Origin: Clostridia bacterium
GTDB lineage: Bacteria > Bacillota_A > Clostridia > Oscillospirales > CAG-272
Assembly (NCBI GenBank): GCA_017454075.1
Contig: JAFTDQ010000130.1
Coordinates: forward strand, 1 to 7,466
DNA length: 7,466 bases
Reading direction: 5' to 3'
The translations under genes were made by a program, and so were the position numbers. Every line of letters starts with the position of its first letter. The first letter of the stretch is position 1. Below the pieces are notes generated by a model. It saw nothing but the letters and a program-made list of their open reading frames with translations, ran no database searches and was not told the origin of the DNA. Below, in pieces: positions 1-6,406 of this stretch.

Positions 1-1
1 A

Positions 2-77
2 TGGTCTGAGTGACTGGACTTGAACCAGCGGCCTCTACCACCCCAAGGTAGCGCGCTACCAACTGCGCCACACCCAG
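2..77 (-). tRNA. tRNA-Pro, anticodon GGG
   Basis: Proline tRNA that reads CCC (and possibly CCU) codons. On the minus strand all four arms fold: the acceptor stem CTGGGTG pairs with CACTCAG (one G-U pair), the D stem is GCGC/GCGC, the anticodon stem CTACC/GGTAG holds the seven-base loop TTGGGGT with GGG at positions 34-36, and the T stem GCTGG/CCAGT holds the loop TTCAAGT. Discriminator A73 and an encoded CCA end the gene. The C1-G72 pair together with A73 is the usual bacterial proline identity set. A near-consensus promoter lies a few bases upstream, so the gene can be transcribed apart from glnS. Only one base remains beyond the CCA, so any downstream gene or terminator is out of view. Confidence 0.96.
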
Positions 78-88
78 ATGCGGATGGT

Positions 89-117
89 ATTATACCACTT
101 TTAGTCCGATTTGTAAA
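89..117 (-). promoter_or_regulatory. sigma-70/sigma-A type promoter for tRNA-Pro
   Basis: On the minus strand there is a -35 box TTTACA (112-117; consensus TTGACA, one mismatch) and a -10 box TATAAT (89-94; perfect), separated by exactly 17 nt. Transcription should start near 80-83, leaving only about 3-6 nt of leader before the tRNA. It sits in the 80-nt gap between the glnS stop and the tRNA. I could not find a convincing terminator hairpin for glnS in the same gap: there is a run of seven T (minus strand, near 134-140) but no stem-loop before it, so the operon may also read into the tRNA. Confidence 0.88.
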
Positions 118-157
118 GTGCTTTTTTGCGTCGGAAAAAAATAATCTTATCGGCGCG

Positions 158-1834
158 TTACTGCGGCTTGTATCCGTCTTTCAGGGTGACCGTCCGAATG
201 AACGTCCCGGGATTTTTGACGTCGGGAGTAAAATATCCCGTCCTGACGAACTGAAACGCCTCGCCCGGTTTTGCATCCGACAGGGACGGCTCTATCCTGA
301 TGCCGCTTACGACCTTCCGGGAATCCGGGTTGAGATAATCGTCGTAGGTCTTCCCTTCCGGGATGTCCCCAGTATTTGCTATCGTGAAAAGCTTGTCGTA
401 AAGGACCGCGGTCGCCTCCGCGCTGTGTTCCGCCGAGAGCCAGTGTATCGTGCCCTTTATCTTTCTGCCGTCAGCCGGATTTCCGTTCCCGGTCTCAAGG
501 TCCGCCGTACAGCGAAGCTCCGTCACACTGCCGTTTTCGTCTTTCACGATCTCGTTGAGTCTGATGATATAAGCCCCCATGAGCCTGACCTCTCCGTCCG
601 GCCTGAGGCGGAAAAACTTAGGAGGCGGGACCTCGGCAAAATCCTCGCGGTCTATATAAAGTTCGCGGGTAAAGGGCAGCTGCCTCACGCCGGCCGCCTC
701 GTCGTTCGGGTTGTTCCTCACCTCGAAATACTCGGTCTTTCCCTCGGGGTAGTTCGTCACGACGACCTTAACCGGGTCGAGCACCGCGACGCGGCGCTCC
801 GCCTTGAGATTGAGCTCTTCCCGCACGCAGTGATCGAGAAGCTCGATATCCACGATGGAAAATGTCTTCGCTATACCGGCGCGGCGGACGAAGTCGAAAA
901 TCGCGCTCGGGGTTACCCCGCGCCGCCTGAGCCCGCAGAGCGTGGGCAGCCGCGGATCGTCCCAGCCGTCAACGAGCTTTTCCTCGACGAGCTTTCTCAG
1001 ATACCGCTTGCTCATTACCGTATACGTGACGTTCAGACGGGCAAACTCTCTTTGCTTGGGTTTGGGATCAAACCCGCCGATGCATTCGGCGACGTTGTCG
1101 ACGACCCACTCGTAAAGCGGTCTGTGGTTCTCGAACTCTATCGAACAGAGAGAATACGTTATCCCTTCGAGAGCGTCCTGGAGCGGATGGGCGTAGTCAT
1201 ACAGAGGATAAATGCACCACTTGTTTCCCTGCCTGTGATGATGAGCGTGAACTATTCGGTAAATCGCCGGGTCGCGCATATTGAGGTTCGGGGAGGACAT
1301 GTCGATCTTCGCCCTCAGCGTCTTTGCCCCGTCGGGGAACTCGCCGTTCTTCATGCGCTCGAAAAGATCGAGGTTTTCCGAAACCGTGCGGTTTCTGTAC
1401 GGGCTTTCCCTTCCGGGCTCGGTGAGCGTACCGCGGTATTCGCGCATTTCATCGGCGCTCAGGTCGCAGACGTACGCCTTCCCCGCTTTTATCAGGGCGA
1501 CGGCGAACTCGTAGCATTTGTCAAAATAATCCGACCCGTAAAATATACCGCCGTCAGGCTCTGCGCCGAGCCAGCGGAGGTCTTCGAGTATCGAATCGAC
1601 GTATTCGACGTCCTCCTTGGCCGGGTTTGTGTCGTCGTAGCGGAGATTGAACTTCCCGCCGTACTTTTTCGCCGTCGAGTAATTGATATATATCGCCTTC
1701 GCCGAGCCGATGTGGAGATATCCGTTCGGCTCGGGAGGAAATCTCGTGTGCACCGTGTCGTTGACCCCGGCTTCGAGATCGGCGTCGATTATATCGTGAA
1801 TAAAATTCTTTTCCTGTGAAAAATCGTAATCCAT
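158..1834 (-). CDS. glnS: Glutaminyl-tRNA synthetase (GlnRS)
   Basis: Cytoplasmic class I enzyme that attaches glutamine to tRNA-Gln using ATP. At 558 aa it is close to the E. coli enzyme (554 aa). The Rossmann-fold catalytic half carries PPEPNGYLHIGSAKAI with the HIGH-type motif HIGS at residues 41-44, YDDTNP near 66-71, and the KMSKS-type loop VMSKR at 273-277. Arg31, Tyr212 and Cys230 correspond, with an offset of one, to E. coli Arg30, Tyr211 and Cys229, which form the glutamine-selecting pocket, so this is GlnRS and not GluRS. The C-terminal half (about 340-558) is the beta-barrel anticodon-binding region. No YqeY domain is fused to the end, unlike in some Firmicutes. The ATG follows the gltX stop by 5 nt. 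I see no strong ribosome binding site, so translation is probably coupled to gltX. With a GlnRS present, the cell need not rely on GatCAB transamidation for Gln-tRNA. Confidence 0.97.
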   Translation of the reverse strand: MDYDFSQEKNFIHDIIDADLEAGVNDTVHTRFPPEPNGYLHIGSAKAIYINYSTAKKYGGKFNLRYDDTNPAKEDVEYVDSILEDLRWLGAEPDGGIFYGSDYFDKCYEFAVALIKAGKAYVCDLSADEMREYRGTLTEPGRESPYRNRTVSENLDLFERMKNGEFPDGAKTLRAKIDMSSPNLNMRDPAIYRIVHAHHHRQGNKWCIYPLYDYAHPLQDALEGITYSLCSIEFENHRPLYEWVVDNVAECIGGFDPKPKQREFARLNVTYTVMSKRYLRKLVEEKLVDGWDDPRLPTLCGLRRRGVTPSAIFDFVRRAGIAKTFSIVDIELLDHCVREELNLKAERRVAVLDPVKVVVTNYPEGKTEYFEVRNNPNDEAAGVRQLPFTRELYIDREDFAEVPPPKFFRLRPDGEVRLMGAYIIRLNEIVKDENGSVTELRCTADLETGNGNPADGRKIKGTIHWLSAEHSAEATAVLYDKLFTIANTGDIPEGKTYDDYLNPDSRKVVSGIRIEPSLSDAKPGEAFQFVRTGYFTPDVKNPGTFIRTVTLKDGYKPQ

Positions 1835-1839
1835 GTCTT

Positions 1840-3528
1840 TCAGATGACCGGGAGGGCTTTTTCAAGCCGCTCGACCGTCCTTTTTTTACCGAGAATGTGC
1901 ATGACCGTGTAGAGGTCCGGGGAATTCATCCGGCCCGTCACCCCTACCCTGAGGAATGAAGAAACGTCGGCGACGCTCCCTTTGTACCCCTCCGGATTCG
2001 CCTTGTATTCCTTCATATCAGGGCAGAAGCCGGCGCCCGCGCCGATCGCTTTGATCTTGTCGAACCACGTCTGCTGGTCATCCGCTTCGTCGTACGACGA
2101 AATAAAACCCGAGATAACAGACTTTATATCGCCGGCGTCAAAGCCTGACGGGAATCCGTCCTTCATATAAAACAGCTCGTCGTAGAAAAATCCCATATAG
2201 TCGCGCGCCTCGGCCCAGGTCGAGATGTCCTTGCGGGGCTTTTTCCCTCCCCTTCCTATCGAAAGGACGGAGAGCGCGTAATCGCCGTCGCGCGCAAGGA
2301 GCGCGTGGAATTCCGGGTCAAACCTCCCGGTCCAGTTCAGGAGCTTTTCGTAGACCTCGTCGGCCGTCATTTTTGAAATGACGTTCTTTGAAACGTCGCC
2401 GAGCTTCGCGAGATCGAGAAGGCATCCGGAATTGGACATCTTTTTGATCGAGAACGGGAAATCGGTGTACGGAAGATCGGGATTTGCGAGACGCCATTCG
2501 TCAAAATTGGAATTGAGAAGCGTCATAACGTACTCGCAGACGCAGACGGGGTCGTATCCGCCGCGCTCATAGTCCTTCATATCAAGACCGAGGTCGCGTT
2601 TTGAGAGCTTCTTTTTGTTGCCGTTTTCGTCGAGTTTCATTATCTGCGCGGTATGCAGATACTTCGGCGGTCTGAATCCGAGATATCGGAAAAGCTGAAC
2701 GTGTTTCGGAAGGCTCGGGAGCCACTCCTCGCCCCTTATGACGTGCGTGGTCCTCATCAGATGGTCGTCCACCGCGTGAGCAAAATGGTAGGTCGGTATC
2801 CCGTCAGACTTGAGAAGAACGAAGTCCTCGTCGTTTTCCGGTATCTCAAGCGATCCGCGGACGAGATCGCTGACCTTTATCTTTCGCTCCCCGTCGCCGT
2901 CAGCAAGTATCCGGAGAGTAAAAGGATCTCCGTTTTCAAGATGCTTTTCGACGTCCTCGAGGGTGATCTCTCTGTTCTTCTTCTGTTCGTCAAACCGCGA
3001 TTCGTTCGCGGCGTCATCCCAGACCTTTTGTTTGACTTCGGCTTTTTTATCGGTGGAGTTGAGCTCCGCAAGCTCGTCTTTCGTCAGAAAAACGGGATAG
3101 GCGTGGCCTTCCGAAACGAGTTTTTTCCCGTAGACACGGTATATTTCCCGCCTCTCGCTCTGCCTGTACGGACCGTAGTTCCCGATATCCGTGGGATTTC
3201 CGTTTTCATCGACCGAGGCGCCCTCGTCGAATTTCAGGCCGTAGTCTGAAAGCGTCGATATGAGCTGCCCGGCCGCCCCTTCGACCTCGCGCTTTGAGTC
3301 GGTGTCTTCTATCCTCAGGAAAAAAATCCCTCCGGACTGATGAGCGAGACGCTCGTCGATGAGCGCGCCGTATATTCCGCCGAGATGAATAAATCCGGTG
3401 GGGCTCGGTGCGAATCTCGTCACCTTCGCGCCCTCGGGAAGAGAACGCTCCGGATATCTTTTCTCGAGATCGTCCGGCGTGTCCGTCACGTCGGGGAAAA
3501 GCAGCTCCGCAAGTTTTTCAAAATCCAT
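1840..3528 (-). CDS. gltX: Glutamyl-tRNA synthetase (GluRS)
   Basis: Cytoplasmic class I synthetase that charges tRNA-Glu. FAPSPTGFIHLGGIYGAL at 39-56 contains the HIGH-type motif HLGG (48-51), LRIEDTD lies near 71-77, and the KMSKS-type loop is KKLSKRD at about 306-312. The segment PTYHFAHAVDDHLM near 245-258 is typical of bacterial GluRS. The region from about 400 to the end is the helical anticodon-binding domain. It is long (562 aa against 471 in E. coli), mainly because of about 35 extra residues before the catalytic fold plus a longer middle and C-terminus; I see no separate extra domain. The start is well supported: GGAG at 3535-3538 stands 6 nt before the ATG. It follows galE by 12 nt and precedes glnS by 5 nt. 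Whether it discriminates against tRNA-Gln cannot be decided by eye, but the adjacent glnS suggests it does. Confidence 0.96.
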   Translation of the reverse strand: MDFEKLAELLFPDVTDTPDDLEKRYPERSLPEGAKVTRFAPSPTGFIHLGGIYGALIDERLAHQSGGIFFLRIEDTDSKREVEGAAGQLISTLSDYGLKFDEGASVDENGNPTDIGNYGPYRQSERREIYRVYGKKLVSEGHAYPVFLTKDELAELNSTDKKAEVKQKVWDDAANESRFDEQKKNREITLEDVEKHLENGDPFTLRILADGDGERKIKVSDLVRGSLEIPENDEDFVLLKSDGIPTYHFAHAVDDHLMRTTHVIRGEEWLPSLPKHVQLFRYLGFRPPKYLHTAQIMKLDENGNKKKLSKRDLGLDMKDYERGGYDPVCVCEYVMTLLNSNFDEWRLANPDLPYTDFPFSIKKMSNSGCLLDLAKLGDVSKNVISKMTADEVYEKLLNWTGRFDPEFHALLARDGDYALSVLSIGRGGKKPRKDISTWAEARDYMGFFYDELFYMKDGFPSGFDAGDIKSVISGFISSYDEADDQQTWFDKIKAIGAGAGFCPDMKEYKANPEGYKGSVADVSSFLRVGVTGRMNSPDLYTVMHILGKKRTVERLEKALPVI

Positions 3529-3534
3529 TTTCTT

Positions 3535-3538
3535 CTCC
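3535..3538 (-). promoter_or_regulatory. Ribosome binding site of gltX
   Basis: GGAG on the minus strand, 6 nt before the gltX ATG. It lies inside the 12-nt gap after the galE stop and fixes the gltX start, which supports the roughly 35-residue N-terminal extension being translated. Confidence 0.75.
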
Positions 3539-3540
3539 GT

Positions 3541-4557
3541 TCAGACGGGATAACCGTCCGGATTCATGCTTATCGCCTTCCACGAGTCGCGGCACATGTC
3601 GTCAAGATCTCTTTTCGCGCGCCATCCGAGGATCTCGTTGGCTTTTGCCGGCGACGCGTAGTTCTCGGCTATGTCTCCCGGGCGGCGGTCGACTATTTTA
3701 TACGGGACCTTCACGCCGCTCTGCTTCTCGAAGGCGTTTATGACGTCAAGGACCGAAGACCCGACGCCGGTGCCGAGGTTGAACACCTCCACTCCCCTGT
3801 GCTTCGCGCCGTAATCGACGGCCTTCACGTGCCCTTCGGCAAGGTCGCAGACGTGGATATAATCGCGGACACCGGTCCCGTCCTTCGTCGGATAATCGTT
3901 CCCGTATACCGAGAGCATCGGAAGACGGCCGACAGCGACCTTCATTATATAAGGCATGAGATTGTTCGGTATCCCGTTCGGATCCTCGCAGAGAAGTCCG
4001 CTTCCGTGCGCACCGATGGGGTTAAAATACCGGAGAAGTATCACGGAAAGCTCCGGGTCCGCCTTCGCGGCGTCCGTCAGCATCTGCTCTATCATATATT
4101 TGGTCCATCCGTAGGGATTTGAGCATCCCCCCGTCCGGCTTTCTTCCGTGATCGGAACGACGTCGGGATCTCCGTAAACCGTCGCCGAGCTGCTGAATAT
4201 GATGACCCGGCAGCCGTATTTTTTCATGGTCTCGAGCGTGGTAAGCGCACTGTCGATATTGTTTCTGTAGTATTTCACCGGCTCGCGGACCGACTCGCCG
4301 ACCGCCTTGTATCCCGCGAAGTGGATCACGGCGTCGGGACGCTCGGATGAAAAAAGCGCGTCGACCGCCTCCCTGTCGCACATATCCGTGCGGTAGAATA
4401 CCGGCGTTCTGCCCGTTATCTTCTCTATCCTTTTAAGTACCTCGGGCTTTGAGTTTGAAAGATCGTCGGCGATCACAACGTCATAGCCGCCGTTAATAAG
4501 CTCCACCGCGGTATGAGAGCCGATATACCCGGCTCCCCCGGTCAGAAGAATTTTCAT
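3541..4557 (-). CDS. galE: UDP-glucose 4-epimerase
   Basis: NAD-dependent short-chain dehydrogenase/reductase-type enzyme that interconverts UDP-glucose and UDP-galactose, serving galactose use (Leloir pathway) and supply of UDP-galactose for glycans. It is 338 aa, the same length as E. coli GalE, and lines up with it nearly without gaps. The NAD-binding GGAGYIG is at residues 7-13, the catalytic Ser124 lies in SSSATVYG, and Tyr149 and Lys153 form the YxxxK pair in YGWTK. LRYFNPIGAHGSG and GTGVRDYIHVCDLA are family signatures. The residue at 299, which is Tyr in E. coli and gates bulky N-acetylated sugars, is Asn here (RRPGDIAENY), so activity on UDP-GlcNAc/UDP-GalNAc is possible. A purine-rich AGGGG near 4565-4569 precedes the ATG by about 8 nt. 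The gene starts 20 nt after the VanY-like gene; no other galactose genes are visible. Confidence 0.96.
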   Translation of the reverse strand: MKILLTGGAGYIGSHTAVELINGGYDVVIADDLSNSKPEVLKRIEKITGRTPVFYRTDMCDREAVDALFSSERPDAVIHFAGYKAVGESVREPVKYYRNNIDSALTTLETMKKYGCRVIIFSSSATVYGDPDVVPITEESRTGGCSNPYGWTKYMIEQMLTDAAKADPELSVILLRYFNPIGAHGSGLLCEDPNGIPNNLMPYIMKVAVGRLPMLSVYGNDYPTKDGTGVRDYIHVCDLAEGHVKAVDYGAKHRGVEVFNLGTGVGSSVLDVINAFEKQSGVKVPYKIVDRRPGDIAENYASPAKANEILGWRAKRDLDDMCRDSWKAISMNPDGYPV

Positions 4558-4577
4558 GTCATATCCCCTTTTTGTAT

Positions 4578-5399
4578 TTATCGGATCGCTCCGGAATATT
4601 CTTCAAGGCAGAGACCGAGATCCCGCATCGCGCGGGCGTGATATCTGCCTACAAATCTGAGCTGCCACGGACGGAACGTCACGCCCGTCACCGGGGTTTT
4701 CCCCTCCGGATATCTGACGATAAAACCGAATCTCCAGCAGTTTTCGGAGATCCAGCCGTATGCCTCCGTGTTTTTGAATGAAACGTCCGCCGAGCTGCAG
4801 TTGTGCAGATCTACCGTCAGCCCGAGACAGTGTTCGTCTCCCCTGTCGGAGTCGGAATATCCGGACACGACGGCAAGGTCGAGCTTCGTCTGACTGTTTA
4901 CCGTTTTTACGCCTTCCGCCTTCATTTCAAGCAGCATGGCCTCGCACGCCTTTGCCGCGTAAACGTTCAGCGTGACGTCCCCCCGTCTGCCGGGGATCGC
5001 GGTGAGATCTCCCGGGATACTGATCTTTTTCGGATCGTATGGCTTTTTCGCGCTGACAACGGGAAGAAAAGCGTCAACTATGTCGCCGGACGGGCTGAAA
5101 TACTCCTCATATCCCCGCATATCGGCGATAAACCCGCCGCCGTACGGCTTATCCGGCTGATACGTCGCCGTTTCCGTCGACGGCGACGGCGCGCCGGTGA
5201 TCTCCCCGGTCGAAAAGCCGCTCGTCACTTTGCACACGAGGCAGAATACGAGGATTATCAGGGTAACGGCGACGGCGAACAGGGCGGCAGCAATGAGCGC
5301 AAGCAGGGCGATCGCCCTGTTTCTGCGCTTTTTTCTGTTGTCACCCGGTCTGGGTCTGCCCTGCGGCGTACCATTCGATGTAGCTGATATATTTTTCAT
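4578..5399 (-). CDS. Membrane-anchored VanY/M15B-like protein, probably catalytically inactive
   Basis: A 273-aa single-pass protein related to VanY-type D-Ala-D-Ala carboxypeptidases (peptidase family M15B). A short basic cytoplasmic tail (1-28, with RKKRRNR) precedes one membrane segment (about 29-56), a Ser/Thr/Pro linker (about 60-85) and an external M15-like domain (about 105-265). The first zinc motif is kept: His190 and Asp197 in DEHCLGLTVDL, normally SEHxxGLAVD. The second is not: where the family has EPWHxRYVG, this protein has RPWQLRFVG, so the catalytic Glu is Arg243 and the third zinc ligand His is Gln246. SGYR is SGYS, and the stretch between it and the His motif is much shortened. 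It may therefore bind stem peptides or a partner rather than cleave. The ATG lies 59 nt inside the preceding gene with only a weak GTGAG upstream; no better in-frame start keeps the membrane segment. Family is confident; loss of activity is inferred from the missing residues. Confidence 0.85.
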   Translation of the reverse strand: MKNISATSNGTPQGRPRPGDNRKKRRNRAIALLALIAAALFAVAVTLIILVFCLVCKVTSGFSTGEITGAPSPSTETATYQPDKPYGGGFIADMRGYEEYFSPSGDIVDAFLPVVSAKKPYDPKKISIPGDLTAIPGRRGDVTLNVYAAKACEAMLLEMKAEGVKTVNSQTKLDLAVVSGYSDSDRGDEHCLGLTVDLHNCSSADVSFKNTEAYGWISENCWRFGFIVRYPEGKTPVTGVTFRPWQLRFVGRYHARAMRDLGLCLEEYSGAIR

Positions 5400-6387
5400 T
5401 TAACTCACGCTGCAGATCGGGATCGAGCGCGTCGAACGCAATGGCCGGGGTCTCGGTAACGACCCCGAGCGGGAACGACACCGGTTGCCCTTCTACAAGC
5501 TCGGTCGTAATCCTGTGCCTGCGCTCATTGTATGAGACTGCGATCCCTTTTATGATCTTTTCGGCAAAATCGTAGGGTACGTAGACACGCTTGCCGATCA
5601 CCCGGCAGGCGCTGCCCATCGCGAGCCGCGATCCGTTGACGTTCACCTCCGACGTACCGGGGGTAAACTCCATATACTGCCCGCTCGACTTTATGATGAA
5701 CCTCATGTTCGTACCGTCGCCCGTCACGGCGAGTCCGCAGAAATCCGCGATCCCCGTCATATCGACGTACAGTCTGTCGTTGTACCTCGCGACGTCCCAT
5801 GAGACCGTTCGCCTGAGAGTATATCCGACGTCGGGACCGAACTGGTACGAATAGTTGTTCGTCTGTCCCGAGTCGTTTTTCGGAATGAAATAGAAGAACA
5901 GAGCGGCGAATATCCCGCCCGTCAGCACCGCGTAGGTTATGAGCGCCATTAGGATCCTCGTTCCTATATGGTTGCTTCTTATTATGGCGGCGCGGCGGCG
6001 GCGCTTGCGCTCCTCGGCTCTTTTAAGCCGTCTGATCTGCTCTTCGGAAATATCGTCCGTGACGACGGTCGGCGCGAGATTTCGCATTGATCCGCGCCCC
6101 GGCGCCTTCTTTTTCTTTCGCTTTTCTTTCGGACCCGACCCGGAGCCGTTTTCGCTGACCTTGAATACCTGTCTCCCGGCGCTCCGTCTGACCGTCCCGG
6201 GCTCCCTGTCGGATATTCTCGTCGCCTCTGCCTGCGCGCGTCTGCGCGCAAGCGGCGTCTGAGAAGACAGGGTGCTGACGCTGCTCTTTGCCGAGCTCCT
6301 TACCGCCGGGCTTTGTTCCTCTGTCCGCGGCGTTTCCGGCGCCTGACCGGAGTTTGCCGACGGCGTGAGTCTGTTCTTTTTTGCCAT
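5341..6387 (-). CDS. Single-pass membrane protein with copper-amine-oxidase-N-like domain
   Basis: A 348-aa protein of unknown exact role. Residues 1-140 are a long, low-complexity, strongly basic tail (RKKKKAPGRG near 90-99; RKRRRRAAIIR near 127-137), predicted disordered and cytoplasmic. One membrane helix spans about 143-168. The outside part (about 200-297) resembles the copper amine oxidase N-terminal stalk domain (PF07833 type), with two similar beta units: RYNDRLYVDMTGIADFCGLAV and, after VNVNGSRL, KRVYVPYDFAEKIIKGIAV. In Firmicutes such domains occur in surface and cell-wall proteins without any oxidase activity, and no oxidase domain is present here. The start is well fixed by AGGGAGG 6 nt before the ATG. 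It follows the serine hydrolase by 19 nt and its last 59 nt overlap the VanY-like gene, which has the same tail-membrane-external layout, suggesting a joint role in the envelope. Confidence 0.85.
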   Translation of the reverse strand: MAKKNRLTPSANSGQAPETPRTEEQSPAVRSSAKSSVSTLSSQTPLARRRAQAEATRISDREPGTVRRSAGRQVFKVSENGSGSGPKEKRKKKKAPGRGSMRNLAPTVVTDDISEEQIRRLKRAEERKRRRRAAIIRSNHIGTRILMALITYAVLTGGIFAALFFYFIPKNDSGQTNNYSYQFGPDVGYTLRRTVSWDVARYNDRLYVDMTGIADFCGLAVTGDGTNMRFIIKSSGQYMEFTPGTSEVNVNGSRLAMGSACRVIGKRVYVPYDFAEKIIKGIAVSYNERRHRITTELVEGQPVSFPLGVVTETPAIAFDALDPDLQRELNEKYISYIEWYAAGQTQTG

Positions 6388-6393
6388 CGGCTG

Positions 6394-6400
6394 CCTCCCT
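6394..6400 (-). promoter_or_regulatory. Strong ribosome binding site of the CuAO-N-like membrane protein gene
   Basis: AGGGAGG on the minus strand, 6 nt before the ATG at 6387 and inside the 19-nt gap after the serine hydrolase stop. It is the strongest ribosome binding site in the window and fixes the start, so the long basic N-terminal tail is part of the protein. Confidence 0.85.
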
Positions 6401-6406
6401 AACGTT

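Noticed and set aside
118..157. Possible rho-independent terminator after glnS
   Set aside because: There are T runs on the minus strand (near 120-126 and 134-140), but I could not form a stable GC-rich stem just before either one, so I do not call a terminator.
20..1819. A 599-codon open frame on the plus strand, opposite glnS
   Set aside because: It is antisense to an unmistakable GlnRS, begins inside the tRNA gene, has no recognisable motif, and its Arg/Val-rich composition is what the complement of a GC-rich gene gives.
3340..4122. Plus-strand open frame across the gltX start and the galE end (260 codons)
   Set aside because: It runs antisense to two well-conserved enzymes with no ribosome binding site or family resemblance that I can see; a shadow frame.
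4558..4577. Possible internal promoter or regulatory gap before galE
   Set aside because: Only 20 nt long, mostly occupied by the AGGGG ribosome binding region; no -35/-10 pair fits.
4803..5387. Plus-strand open frame of 194 codons opposite the VanY-like gene
   Set aside because: It has an arginine-rich composition without domain signals, while the minus-strand frame has a clear membrane segment and M15-like motifs.
4578..5399. Calling the VanY-like gene a pseudogene
   Set aside because: The frame is intact to its natural end, with a proper membrane anchor and conserved family segments; the losses are confined to catalytic positions, which fits a pseudoenzyme better than decay.
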